A stretch of DNA of 64,000 nucleotides from Candidatus Ichthyocystis sparus. GTDB taxonomy: Bacteria > Pseudomonadota > Gammaproteobacteria > Burkholderiales > 2013Ark19i. Shown piece after piece: positions 7,415-16,216 of this stretch (its first letter is position 1; each line of letters begins with the position of its first letter). Position numbers and translations under genes: made by a program. Location of the stretch: the NCBI RefSeq assembly GCF_900078745.1, contig NZ_FKII01000079.1:62001-126000 (forward strand), read 5' to 3'. The notes under the pieces were generated by a model. It ran no database searches. It worked only from the letters and a program-made list of their open reading frames with translations, and had not been told where the DNA came from.

Positions 7415-10400
7415 GTGAATCCTGTAACTGGAGTCGGTGGTGCCAGTTCTGACCCCGATTGTGATGGAGGTGATGATCAAGCTGGCAGTGGTGGCTTGAA
7501 GCAGGTTCAGGCTTCTACTGGTGGTGGATTGGGTGTATCTACCACCATTGTTGCTGCCTCTACTATTCCTGCTACTTCCTCTGCCGTTACTACTTCTGCT
7601 GCTATTACTATTTCTGCTGCTGCCTCCACTGTCGCTACTACCTCTGTAGGTAAGGGTAGTAGCAGTGGTAGGAGTAGCAAGGGCAAGGGACCTGCCTCCA
7701 AGCGTTATGCTTCTGGTGCTGCCTCTTCTAGTTCTACTACCTCTGTAGGTAAGGGCAGTAGTGGGAGTGGCAAGGGCAAAAGATCCGCGCCCAAGCGTTG
7801 TGCTGCTGGTTCTGTGGTTTCTGCCACTACTGTTCACCCTGTTTCCGCTGGCGAAAGCCAAGAGTTGGCTGGTCTTACTCCTTCTCGAACTACAAAGTGT
7901 TGTGGTTTCCATGTCTGTACTTCGCATTGGTCAGCATTACGTAAAATGGAAGATAGTTTTTTATGTGCCGTTGAGGAAAGGGCTTCTACATTTTTTAGAT
8001 CTCGGATCCAGGAACATTCTTTATCACGCGGTAATTTTTTAATAGCAGAGATTTCTGGGTTACGTGATGAATTGTTTTCTGCTCTCGAAGTAGATATGAG
8101 TGATTTTGTTAATGAGCACTTTGATAAAGTTCGTGATAAAGTTGTTTTGTCTTATCATGTCGTTGGTGGAGAGATTAAGAAGTTTAGTAATGATGAAGCC
8201 GATCAGTTTAGAGCATTGTCCTTTACTGTTATGGCTGCTAAGATCAGAGAATGCTTAGCTCTTATGTGGAGTTCGGAGATCTCTTGGGCTTTGGATAGAG
8301 CCATAGCTCCCGATCACGTGCGAGCTACCTCTGCTGCGCGAGTTGCCGCTGCTGCTGCTCGTGCTAATGTTGCCGCTGCCGTTGCTACTCGTACTCATGC
8401 TCGAGCTGCCGCTTCCATTCCAGACACTGATCCTGATCCCGATCGTACTCGTGCTCGTGCTCGTGCTTGTGCTAGAGCTGCTGATCGTCGCTCTCGAATA
8501 GCCGCTGCCGCCTATGCTTCTGCCGCTGCCGCTGCTTCTATCGCTGCTTCTGCAGCTCCCACCGATCCTGCTGTTGCTCGTTATCGCGCTGCTGATGCTC
8601 GATGTCGCGCTGCCTCTCGCTCTCGCAATGCTGCTCGTGCCCGTGCTGCCGATCCCTCTATCGATCCCGATCTCATTCTCCCTAATATTCTATCTAGTGT
8701 TGCCGCCGCCGCTTCTGCTATCTCTACCACTAGCGCTGTTTCTGCCGCCCCTGCTACTACTACTCATGCTGTTGCTGTTTCTGCTGCTTCCACTACTGAT
8801 CCCAATAGCATTTATTCTCAAGCTGCTACTGCTACTTCTACTTCTACTTCTACTGCCACTGTTGCTGTTGCTGGTTCTTCTACATCTTCATTGCTTCCTG
8901 GTTCTTCTTCTATTGTGCCACCAGGTTTTGCAGATTTGTTTGGGCTTGTAGTACCTTCTGAGCTTAGTGAAGTTGTTATAAATCTCATATCTGATATTTG
9001 TGCATTGGCTAGAAGTTTTTACCCGCATACGGTAAGAATTCCAGTGTTAAATGCTCTGCATAAGCTTTCAGATCCTGGACGACAACGTGCTTGGTGCTTA
9101 ATTAATATGAAGCTTTATGAGACCAAATTTGTGGCCAAGTGCGTTGCTGGGTATTGTGCTAAGCTCCTTCCTCAATTTATTAACCTTCTTTGCAGTGTCA
9201 GGGTGTGGGATTCCTCTAGTCGTTGCTTGTTGCCGCTAACGGGAAACAGGTTAGAAGATTTTTGGATATCTTTAGATCAAGCTATTTTCAGAGCTGTAGG
9301 GGGGATTTTTGTTTCAAAGTGGGCTCTTACTGTACGCCTTTTCCCATTAGACCCTGGAGAAGGATTATATGCTCTTTGTGGAGGAGATTTTGTTGATGCT
9401 TGTGCTAGGTCTGATACTTCTTCGTCGTCAGCTTCAATATTTGGTTCAATTACCGGAGGAATGAGAGTGCAAGTAGCACCTCATGGTGGTGATCATGTAG
9501 ATTTGTTCGGGTTTGAGGTACTTCTTGAGGTTAGAGAATTGCTTGATATTCTTATCTGTGAGATTAGTGGATTGGCCAGACGTACTTTTTCTTCTATGGT
9601 GAGAGCCCAAGTGTTGGATGCCATGAGTAGGCTTTCAACTTCTGAGAGACATGCTTGGCTTGCAACTAATGTGATGCTTTATAAAACTGGCTTTGTGGCC
9701 AGGTGTTTTGCTGAGTATGTTGAGTTTTGTCCTGATTTCATTTGCTCCCTTTTTAGGGTTATACCAGGGGATGCTTCTGGGCGTAGCTTGTTGTCATTAA
9801 CAGGAAACGATTTAAGAGGTTTTTATTCATCTTTAGTTAATGTTGTTATAAGAACTGTAGAGGATATTTTTGTAGCAGAGAGGGATGCACTCGTTAGGAG
9901 GTTTTCTGTTCCATTAGGGCATGGAGAGGAATCACCATCTGCTGTTCTTTGTGGTAGAGATTTTGTTAGTGCTTTTGATAGGGCTGGTGTTCCTGCGTTG
10001 GCAATTTCAGGGCTGAGGAAAGGACAAGTAGTAGCGCGGAGAGTAGTACCTCATATTGCTGAAGTGGCTAGTTGTAGTTCTGCAGCTGGTAGTAGTTCTG
10101 TTTCTGTAGATGTTTTACCTGTTTCTGGAATGGCTCCCGAAGTATCAGTAGTTACAGAAGAGTCCAGTGATGATGTTATATTTGTATGCGAACGTTCTTT
10201 GTTATCTGGTGAATCAGTAGATATGCCTCCTCCTTCGCCTTTGCCTGATAAAGAGGCATTGGTTGTTGATGTTCCTCCTCTTCATACTACTGCTACTACT
10301 ACTTCTTTAGAGACGCCTCCATTATTTGTTATGGGAGAAGAAATTGGATTGTCTATGGTTGGTGTTGTAGCATCCGAGGTCTTAGTAGTTACAGAGGGTT

Positions 10401-11050
10401 CTGATGGGGATGTTATATTTATCGACGACCATTCTTCGGTATCGGAGGGGGAATTAGGAGATGGGCTTTCTTCACCTTTATCTGATGAGCATGCATTGGT
10501 TGTTGATGTTTCTCCTTCAGAGCCATCAGTGTTAGCTATAGAAGAAGTTGGATTGTCTATGGTCGGTACCTCTTCTTCTTCTGCTTTGGGAGTTTTAGGA
10601 GATGTATCATCTCCTTCTCCATCTGAGCGGGTGGCAGTGCTAACAACTAGTGCTTCTTCCATTACTTCTGTCGAGGTAGAGGGATCTACTACAGTAACTG
10701 GAAGGTGTTATCCCTATGGACTTAAGAAATCATTTGCGAGTAGGTATAGTGCTGATATGACTTCTTCTTCTGGTGTGCCTTCTTCTTCTGGTATGCCTTC
10801 TTCGATGCCCTCCGGTAGTGGTGTGTCTGCTGGACTTTTATCTTCGGCACCTGTGAGGGTGGGTAGTGTTTTGCCATTAGCAGCTGGTACTGATGGGGGT
10901 AATATAGGAGAGAGATTGGCGGAATTGCTTAATCGAGGTCTGCCACCTTCACCGCCGCCTGCTAGCGAATCAACCCCTACGGAAGGCAAAGCTTCTTCTT
11001 CAAGTAGAGGAAGTGGTGGAGGGAAAAGGAAAAGGAAGAAGAAAAGTTAA
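7415..11050 (+). CDS. Array copy 3: two-core-domain family protein
   Basis: 1211 residues from GTG. Two basic cassettes (KGKGPASKR, KGKRSAPKR) at ~75-130. N-terminal domain at ~161-298 (KCCGFHVCTSHW...GGEIKKFSNDEAD...MWSSEISWALDRA). A short Ala/Arg region follows, then an Ala/Thr linker. Core domain 1 at ~505-691 (FADLFGLVVPSELSE, LYETKFVAKC, LTGNRLEDFW, LCGGDFVDAC). Core domain 2 at ~695-867 (VDLFGFEVLLEV, LYKTGFVARC, LTGNDLRGFY, LCGRDFVSAF). The tail carries VIFVCE, VIFIDDHSS and LVVDVSPSE segments, then RGLPPSP at 1174-1180 and KRKRKKKS. It is the first copy in the array with a duplicated core domain. No known family recognised. Confidence 0.94.
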   Translation: MNPVTGVGGASSDPDCDGGDDQAGSGGLKQVQASTGGGLGVSTTIVAASTIPATSSAVTTSAAITISAAASTVATTSVGKGSSSGRSSKGKGPASKRYASGAASSSSTTSVGKGSSGSGKGKRSAPKRCAAGSVVSATTVHPVSAGESQELAGLTPSRTTKCCGFHVCTSHWSALRKMEDSFLCAVEERASTFFRSRIQEHSLSRGNFLIAEISGLRDELFSALEVDMSDFVNEHFDKVRDKVVLSYHVVGGEIKKFSNDEADQFRALSFTVMAAKIRECLALMWSSEISWALDRAIAPDHVRATSAARVAAAAARANVAAAVATRTHARAAASIPDTDPDPDRTRARARACARAADRRSRIAAAAYASAAAAASIAASAAPTDPAVARYRAADARCRAASRSRNAARARAADPSIDPDLILPNILSSVAAAASAISTTSAVSAAPATTTHAVAVSAASTTDPNSIYSQAATATSTSTSTATVAVAGSSTSSLLPGSSSIVPPGFADLFGLVVPSELSEVVINLISDICALARSFYPHTVRIPVLNALHKLSDPGRQRAWCLINMKLYETKFVAKCVAGYCAKLLPQFINLLCSVRVWDSSSRCLLPLTGNRLEDFWISLDQAIFRAVGGIFVSKWALTVRLFPLDPGEGLYALCGGDFVDACARSDTSSSSASIFGSITGGMRVQVAPHGGDHVDLFGFEVLLEVRELLDILICEISGLARRTFSSMVRAQVLDAMSRLSTSERHAWLATNVMLYKTGFVARCFAEYVEFCPDFICSLFRVIPGDASGRSLLSLTGNDLRGFYSSLVNVVIRTVEDIFVAERDALVRRFSVPLGHGEESPSAVLCGRDFVSAFDRAGVPALAISGLRKGQVVARRVVPHIAEVASCSSAAGSSSVSVDVLPVSGMAPEVSVVTEESSDDVIFVCERSLLSGESVDMPPPSPLPDKEALVVDVPPLHTTATTTSLETPPLFVMGEEIGLSMVGVVASEVLVVTEGSDGDVIFIDDHSSVSEGELGDGLSSPLSDEHALVVDVSPSEPSVLAIEEVGLSMVGTSSSSALGVLGDVSSPSPSERVAVLTTSASSITSVEVEGSTTVTGRCYPYGLKKSFASRYSADMTSSSGVPSSSGMPSSMPSGSGVSAGLLSSAPVRVGSVLPLAAGTDGGNIGERLAELLNRGLPPSPPPASESTPTEGKASSSSRGSGGGKRKRKKKS

Positions 11051-11468
11051 GTAGTGCTGGTCTTGTTTGTATTGCATGGTATGTTTATTGGTAAGTGGGA
11101 TTGCGTTCACTTTGTGTTGCGTGAGTGATTTTTGAGATGTTACTCGTTAGCAATGATTTTGTAATGTGGTGTTGCCTTGCAATAGATTAATCTTAGATTG
11201 TTACTAGTGTGTCTGCGTTGATATGGGTTTTTGTGTAGGTTTGTCTGGTTTTTTGGCACGGATTGTGATTTATTTTACTACATGAGTATGAATATTAGTT
11301 GGTATATGTTGGGCTATTTTCCATAGGTAAGTTCTATTGTTCAGCATAACATAATGTTAAGCCCTTATTTTTGTGTGTGATACGTAAGACGGAGTAGACT
11401 CGTGTATGTTGGTCTATATTTGGTGTGTTGCTTTACGCTGTGCTTTTCTGTGTTTACTCCAAAGTCTT

Positions 11469-11510
11469 GCACCTTCCGTGCTATGTAGGTAATGTTGTAA
11501 GGTGTTTTTT
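11469..11510 (+). terminator. Candidate hairpin followed by T6, upstream of copy 4
   Basis: CACCTT pairs with AAGGTG across a 23-nt interval and is followed by TTTTTT. It is at the same place in the spacer as the hairpin before copy 3, with an arm base change that keeps pairing. The long loop makes a strong intrinsic terminator uncertain. Confidence 0.45.
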
Positions 11511-11666
11511 CTACGCGCTCTGTGTTTTGCTATGTTGGAGTGTAAGCACCTGGGGTGTATGCTTGGGTTGTGCCTCTGGTGTAAGCGTGGTGTGTATTAT
11601 GATGTAAATTAATAATAACGATAGCGGTGATAAAAAATCAACGGCAACCATCAACAATAATAAATG

Positions 11667-11675
11667 AAAAAAGGA
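11667..11675 (+). promoter_or_regulatory. Ribosome-binding site deciding the copy 4 start
   Basis: AAAAAAGGA lies 8 nt before GTG. The frame is open 57 nt further upstream, but that extension translates the conserved leader and the ribosome-binding site itself. GTG at 11684, encoding the family N-terminus, is therefore preferred. Confidence 0.75.
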
Positions 11676-11683
11676 ATTTGATT

Positions 11684-14600
11684 GTGAACCCTATAACTGG
11701 AGTTGGTGGTGCTGATTCTAGTTCTAGTTATGATGATGATCAAGCTGACAGTGGTGGCTTGCAGCAGGTTCAGACTTTGCCTGGTGATGCATTAGTTGTA
11801 GCTACTACCGTTGCTGCTGTTTCCACTATCACTACTACTTCCTCTGCTGTTGCTACTTCTGTTTCCACCTCCACTGTTACTGTTACCTCTGTAGGTAAGG
11901 GTAGTAGTGGTGATAGAGGTAAGAAGGGCAAGGGACCAGCTTCCAAGCGTTGTGCTTCTGATGCTGCCTCTTCTAGTGCTACTACCTCCGTAGGTAAGGG
12001 TAGTAGTGGTGATAGAGGTAAGAAGGGCAAAGGACCAGCTTCCAAGCGTTGTGCTGCTGGTTCTACGGTTTCTACTACCACTGCTGTTCATTCTGCTTCC
12101 GCTGGCGCAAGTTTAGAATTAGCAGATTCCGTTTCTTTTGGGGCTGCAGAGTATTGCGGTTTCCATATTTGTACTTCGGATTGGTTAGATTTATGTAGAA
12201 TGGAAGATAGTTTTTTATGTGCCGTTGAAGAAAAGGCTGTTACATTTTTTAGATCTCGAATTCAAGAATCATCTTTATTACGTGATGATTCTGTGATAGA
12301 AGATTTTTCTGAGTTACGTGATGGATTGTTTTCTGGTCTTGAAGCGGATATGGTTGGTTTTCATGAGAAGTACTTTGCGGAGGTTCATGGTAGAGTTATT
12401 TTTTCTCATCATCTTGTTGATGGAGAGATTGAGAAATTTAGTACTGAGGAAGCTGATCGGTTTAGGGCATCGTTTCTTGCTGCTATAGGTGCTAAGATCA
12501 GGGAATACTTAGCTCTTGTGTGGAGCTTAGAGATTTCCAGGGCTTTGGATGGAGCCCTATGTGCTTCCGAGCGTGCTCAGGTTGCTGCTCAGGTTGCTGC
12601 TGCTCGCGCTGCTGCCGCTGCTGCTCGTGCTGCTGCTCGCGCTGCCGCTTCCGTTCCCGATACTAATCCTGATCCCGCTCCCGTTGTTGCTCGCGATTGC
12701 GATGCTGCTCATGCTCGTGCTGCAAGTGATTATGCCAGCACTGCAGATAATTATGCTCAAGTTGTCGCTGCTCGTGCTGTCGCTGCTCAAGCGCATGCTG
12801 CTATTGCTGATTGCTTTGTTACCCAAGCTCGTGTTGCGGATAGTAGCGCCCCTAATCCCGGTTCCAATTTCGATCTCGTTCTAGACAGTCTTGTTGCCAC
12901 CGCTCTTGCTCAGCGTGCTGATGCTCGAGCTGCTGATGCTCGAGCTGCCTTTGCTGTTGCTGCTGCTGCTCTTGCTCATGCTCGTGCTGTTGCTCCTATT
13001 CCTGATACTGATCCTGATCCCACTTGTACCCGTATCCGTGCCCGGAACCGTGTTAACGCTGCGAATAAGTATGCTCGTACTACTGCTGCTCTCGCTGCTG
13101 TTGCTCGTGATACCGCTGCTGCTGCTGATCGTGCTGTTGATCAAGCTCGTGCTGCTGATAGTAGCGGTTCTGATCTTATTCTCAATAGTCTTGTTGCCGT
13201 CGCCCTTAATCACCATGCTGATGCTCGCATTGCTGATGCTCGCGCCCGCGCTGCTGCTGATAATGCTGCCCGTGCTCATGCTGCCGTTCCTATTTCCACC
13301 GATCCTGATTTTCTCCGTGCTCGTGCTCGTGCCCGTGCTGCTGACAGCCGTGCTCGTGCTACCGCTGCTCGCGCTGCCGCTGCTCGCGCTGCCGCTGTCA
13401 ATGCCGATCGTGTTGTTGCTCAAGCTCGTGCTGCTGCAGATCGTGTCGCTCAGTCTAGAGCTGCGGATAGTCTCGCTCCTGATTCCAATCTAGTTATTGC
13501 TAGTGTTGGCGCTGCTGCTACCGCTGCCACTCGCTCTGTTTCTGTTGCTTCCACTACTGATCAGAATAGCGCTCGCACTGCTACTGCTGCTATTGCTGGT
13601 TCTTCTACATCTTCATTGCTTCCTGGTTCTTCTTCTCCTGTGCCACCAGATTTTGCAGATTTGTTTGGGTTTGTAGTACCTTCTGAGCTTAGTGAAGTGG
13701 TTAACGAGCTCATATCTGAGGTTTGTACATTGGCTAAAGGTTTTTACCCTGGTACGCTAAGAATTCCATTTTCGGGGGCCGTTCGTAGTCTTTCAAATTC
13801 TGAACAGCAATGTGCTTGGTGCTTAACTAATATGAAGCTTTATGAGGCCATATTTATTTTCAAGTCCCTTGCTTCGTGTTTTGCTAATCTCCTTCCCGGA
13901 TTTATTAACCGTCTTTGCAGTGTCAGGGAATGGGATTCTTCTAATCGTAGCTTTTTGCCACTAATGGGAAGCAGATTAAGAGATTTTTGGGCGTCTTTAG
14001 ATAAAGCCATTTTCAGAGCTTTACGGGATTTTTTTGTTGCAAAGTGGACTATACTTACTGCACGCTTTTCTGTTCCCGCTTTTTCTTCATCAGTCCCTGG
14101 GGAGGTATCATCTGCTCTTTGTGGAGGAGATTTTGTTGATGCTTGTGCTGGGGCCGCTACTTCTTCGTCGTCACCTTCAATATTTGGTTCAATTACCAGA
14201 GGAATGGGATTGCAAGTGGCACCTATTGGTGGTGATTCTGTGAACTTGTTTGGGTTTGAATTACCGTCTGAGGTTGGCGAAATGGTTGAGGCTCTTATCC
14301 GTGAGACTAGTGCATTGGCTAGACGTACTTACTCTTCTTTGGTGAGAGTTGAAGTGTTAGGTGCTATGAGTAAGCTTTCAGATTCTGAAAAATTTGCTTG
14401 GCTTACAGCTAATATGATGCTTTATAAAACTGGCTTTGTGGCTAGGTGCCTTGCCGCTTATTCTGATGAGCTTTGTCCTCATTTTATTTGCTCCCTTTTT
14501 AGTGTTAGACCAGGGGATGATTCTGGTCGTAGCTTGTTGTTATTAACAGGAAACGATTTAAGAGATTTTTATTTATCTTTAGTTAATGTTGTTATAAGAA

Positions 14601-15790
14601 CTGTAGAGGATATTTTTGTAGCAGAATGGGATGAACTCACTAGTGACTTTTCTGTTCCGTTAGGGCCTGGGGAGGAATCACCATCTGCTGTTCTTTGTGG
14701 TAGAGATTTTATTAGTGCTTTTGGTAGGGCTGGTGTTCCTGCGTTGGCAATTTCAGGGCTGAGGAAAGGACAAGTGGTAGCGCGGAGAGCAATATCTCAG
14801 ATTGCTGAAGTAGCTAGTGGTAGTTTTGCATCTGGTAGTAGTTCTGTTTCTGTAGATGTTTTACCTGTTTCTGGAATGACTCCCGAAGTGTCAGTAGTTA
14901 CAGAAGGGTCCGGTGATGATGTTGTATTTGTCGGCGGCCATTCTTTGTTACCTGGTGAATTAGTAGATAGGCCTTCTTTACCTTTATCTGAGGAGTGTGC
15001 ATTGGTTGTTGATGTTCCTACTCTTACTACTACTACTACTTCTTCTTCTTCTTTAGAGACGCCTCCATTATTTATTATGGGAGAAGAAATTGGATTGTCT
15101 ATGGTTGGTGTTGTAGCATCCGAGGTCTTAGTAGTTACAGAGGGGTCTGGTGGGGATGTTATATTTATCGACGACCATTCTTCTGTATCGGAGGGGGAAT
15201 TAGGAGATGGACTTTCTTTACCTTTATCTGATGAGCATGCATTGGTTGTTGATATTTCTCCTTCAGAGCCATCAGTGTTGGCTAGAGAAGAAGTTGGATT
15301 GTCTATGGTCGGCACCTCTTCTTCTTCTTCTTCTTCTTCTTTGGGAGTTTTAGGAGATCTATCATCTCCTTCTCCATCTGAGCAGATGGTGGTGCCAACA
15401 ACTAGTGCTTCTTCCGTTACTTCTGTCGAGGTAGAGGGATCTACTACAGTAACTGAAAGGTGTTATACCTATGGACCTAAGAAATCATTTGCGAGTAGGT
15501 ATAGTGCTGATATGACTTCTTCTTCTGGTATGCCTTCTTCTTCGATATCCTCCGGTAGTGGTGTGTCTGCTGGACTTTTATCTTCGGCACCTGTGGTGGT
15601 GGGTGGTGTTTTGCCATTAGCAGCTGGTGCTGATGGGGGTGATATAGGAGAGAGATTGGCGGAATTGCTGAATCGAGGTTTGCCACCTTCACCACCACCT
15701 GCTAGCGAACCAACTCCTACGGAAGCCAAAGCCTCTTCTTCAAGTAAAGGAAGTGGTGGAGTGAAAAGGAAAAGGAAGAAGAAAAGTTGA
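11684..15790 (+). CDS. Array copy 4: long family protein with Ala/Arg repeats
   Basis: 1368 residues from GTG (VNPITGVGG). The basic cassette is duplicated by a 99-bp tandem repeat. N-terminal domain at ~157-297 (YCGFHICTSDW, GEIEKFSTEEADRFR). Ala/Arg region at ~297-620 with about three ~100-residue units, each an Ala/Arg stretch, a PDTDPDP-like hinge and a second Ala/Arg stretch ending in AVDQARAADSS. Core domain 1 at ~657-851, core domain 2 at ~853-1029 (VNLFGFELPSEV, LYKTGFVARC, LTGNDLRDFY, LCGRDFISAF). The tail has VVFVGG, LVVDVP, VIFIDDHSS and LVVDISPSE. It ends RGLPPSP, VKRKRKKKS. Ala/Arg repeats could form long helices and might bind nucleic acid, but this is only an inference from composition. 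Confidence 0.94.
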   Translation: MNPITGVGGADSSSSYDDDQADSGGLQQVQTLPGDALVVATTVAAVSTITTTSSAVATSVSTSTVTVTSVGKGSSGDRGKKGKGPASKRCASDAASSSATTSVGKGSSGDRGKKGKGPASKRCAAGSTVSTTTAVHSASAGASLELADSVSFGAAEYCGFHICTSDWLDLCRMEDSFLCAVEEKAVTFFRSRIQESSLLRDDSVIEDFSELRDGLFSGLEADMVGFHEKYFAEVHGRVIFSHHLVDGEIEKFSTEEADRFRASFLAAIGAKIREYLALVWSLEISRALDGALCASERAQVAAQVAAARAAAAAARAAARAAASVPDTNPDPAPVVARDCDAAHARAASDYASTADNYAQVVAARAVAAQAHAAIADCFVTQARVADSSAPNPGSNFDLVLDSLVATALAQRADARAADARAAFAVAAAALAHARAVAPIPDTDPDPTCTRIRARNRVNAANKYARTTAALAAVARDTAAAADRAVDQARAADSSGSDLILNSLVAVALNHHADARIADARARAAADNAARAHAAVPISTDPDFLRARARARAADSRARATAARAAAARAAAVNADRVVAQARAAADRVAQSRAADSLAPDSNLVIASVGAAATAATRSVSVASTTDQNSARTATAAIAGSSTSSLLPGSSSPVPPDFADLFGFVVPSELSEVVNELISEVCTLAKGFYPGTLRIPFSGAVRSLSNSEQQCAWCLTNMKLYEAIFIFKSLASCFANLLPGFINRLCSVREWDSSNRSFLPLMGSRLRDFWASLDKAIFRALRDFFVAKWTILTARFSVPAFSSSVPGEVSSALCGGDFVDACAGAATSSSSPSIFGSITRGMGLQVAPIGGDSVNLFGFELPSEVGEMVEALIRETSALARRTYSSLVRVEVLGAMSKLSDSEKFAWLTANMMLYKTGFVARCLAAYSDELCPHFICSLFSVRPGDDSGRSLLLLTGNDLRDFYLSLVNVVIRTVEDIFVAEWDELTSDFSVPLGPGEESPSAVLCGRDFISAFGRAGVPALAISGLRKGQVVARRAISQIAEVASGSFASGSSSVSVDVLPVSGMTPEVSVVTEGSGDDVVFVGGHSLLPGELVDRPSLPLSEECALVVDVPTLTTTTTSSSSLETPPLFIMGEEIGLSMVGVVASEVLVVTEGSGGDVIFIDDHSSVSEGELGDGLSLPLSDEHALVVDISPSEPSVLAREEVGLSMVGTSSSSSSSSLGVLGDLSSPSPSEQMVVPTTSASSVTSVEVEGSTTVTERCYTYGPKKSFASRYSADMTSSSGMPSSSISSGSGVSAGLLSSAPVVVGGVLPLAAGADGGDIGERLAELLNRGLPPSPPPASEPTPTEAKASSSSKGSGGVKRKRKKKS
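11885..12082 (+). repeat. 99-bp tandem repeat duplicating the basic cassette (copy 4)
   Basis: Two nearly identical units 99 bp apart encode SVGKGSSGDRGKKGKGPASKRC. Copy 6 has the same arrangement with the same period. Confidence 0.9.
12570..13535 (+). repeat. Ala/Arg repeat region of copy 4
   Basis: GCT/GCC and CGT/CGC codons dominate. Units recur about every 300 bp (LVATALAQRADARAADARA near 12892, LVAVALNHHADARIADARA near 13192). Confidence 0.8.
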
Positions 15791-16216
15791 GTTGTGAATG
15801 TCGGTTTTGTTTATGTTGCACTATGTGTTGATTGAGTAAGGGGGATTGCGTTCACTTTGTGTTGTGTGAGCGATTTTTGGGATGTTACTCGTTAGCAATG
15901 ATTTCGTAATGTGGTGTTGCCTTGCAATACACTAATCTTAGATTGTTACCAGTTACGTTGATTTGTATTTGGTCTGCTTAATTTCATAATTTTTTCTTCA
16001 TTTGGTGTATTGCTTTACAGTGCTTTTCTGTTTGCTCCAAAGCTTTGTACTTTCTGGGTTATGTAGGTAATGTTGCATTCTACTCGTTCTGTGTTTTGTT
16101 GTAGTTGAGGATAAGTACCTAAAGTATCTTATATTATGTAATTGATAATAAAGATAATGGTGATAAAAAATCAATAACAGCCATTAACAATAATAAATGA
16201 GAAAAGGAATTTGATT
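15791..16216 (+). promoter_or_regulatory. Short spacer between copies 4 and 5
   Basis: The post-stop block is present (GTGAGCGATTTTTGGGATG ... GCCTTGCAATACACTAATC). The middle block with the CACGGATTG and CATAGGTAAG sequences is deleted. The hairpin block is degenerate (GTACTTTCTGGG with no matching right arm). A CA-rich leader (~16140 on) and AGAAAAGGA complete it. Confidence 0.55.

Larger units (their letters stand above)
11051..11683 (+). promoter_or_regulatory. Spacer between copies 3 and 4
   Basis: All spacer blocks are present: post-stop block (~11117-11195), middle block (~11205-11360: GTTTGTCTGGTTTTTTGGCACGGATTG..., CATAGGTAAGTTC), hairpin block (~11455-11600) and CA-rich leader (~11606-11683). 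No ORF with a ribosome-binding site is present. Confidence 0.6.

Noticed and set aside
11320-11352. Splice-like sequence AGGTAAGT...TTCAG in the spacers, suggesting eukaryotic introns
   Set aside because: Genes are uninterrupted over up to 4.3 kb with Shine-Dalgarno sites and GTG starts. The resemblance is chance in GT-rich sequence.
11661-11683. A tiny conserved ORF ATGAAAAAAGGAATTTGA just before the start, as a leader peptide
   Set aside because: It has no ribosome-binding site of its own, and in copies 11, 16 and 17 the frame differs or does not end there. The conserved part is the ribosome-binding site of the main gene.
12570-13535. CRISPR-like array in the repeated Ala/Arg DNA
   Set aside because: Repeats are imperfect, coding, ~300 bp in period, and have no uniform short repeat/spacer pattern or cas genes.
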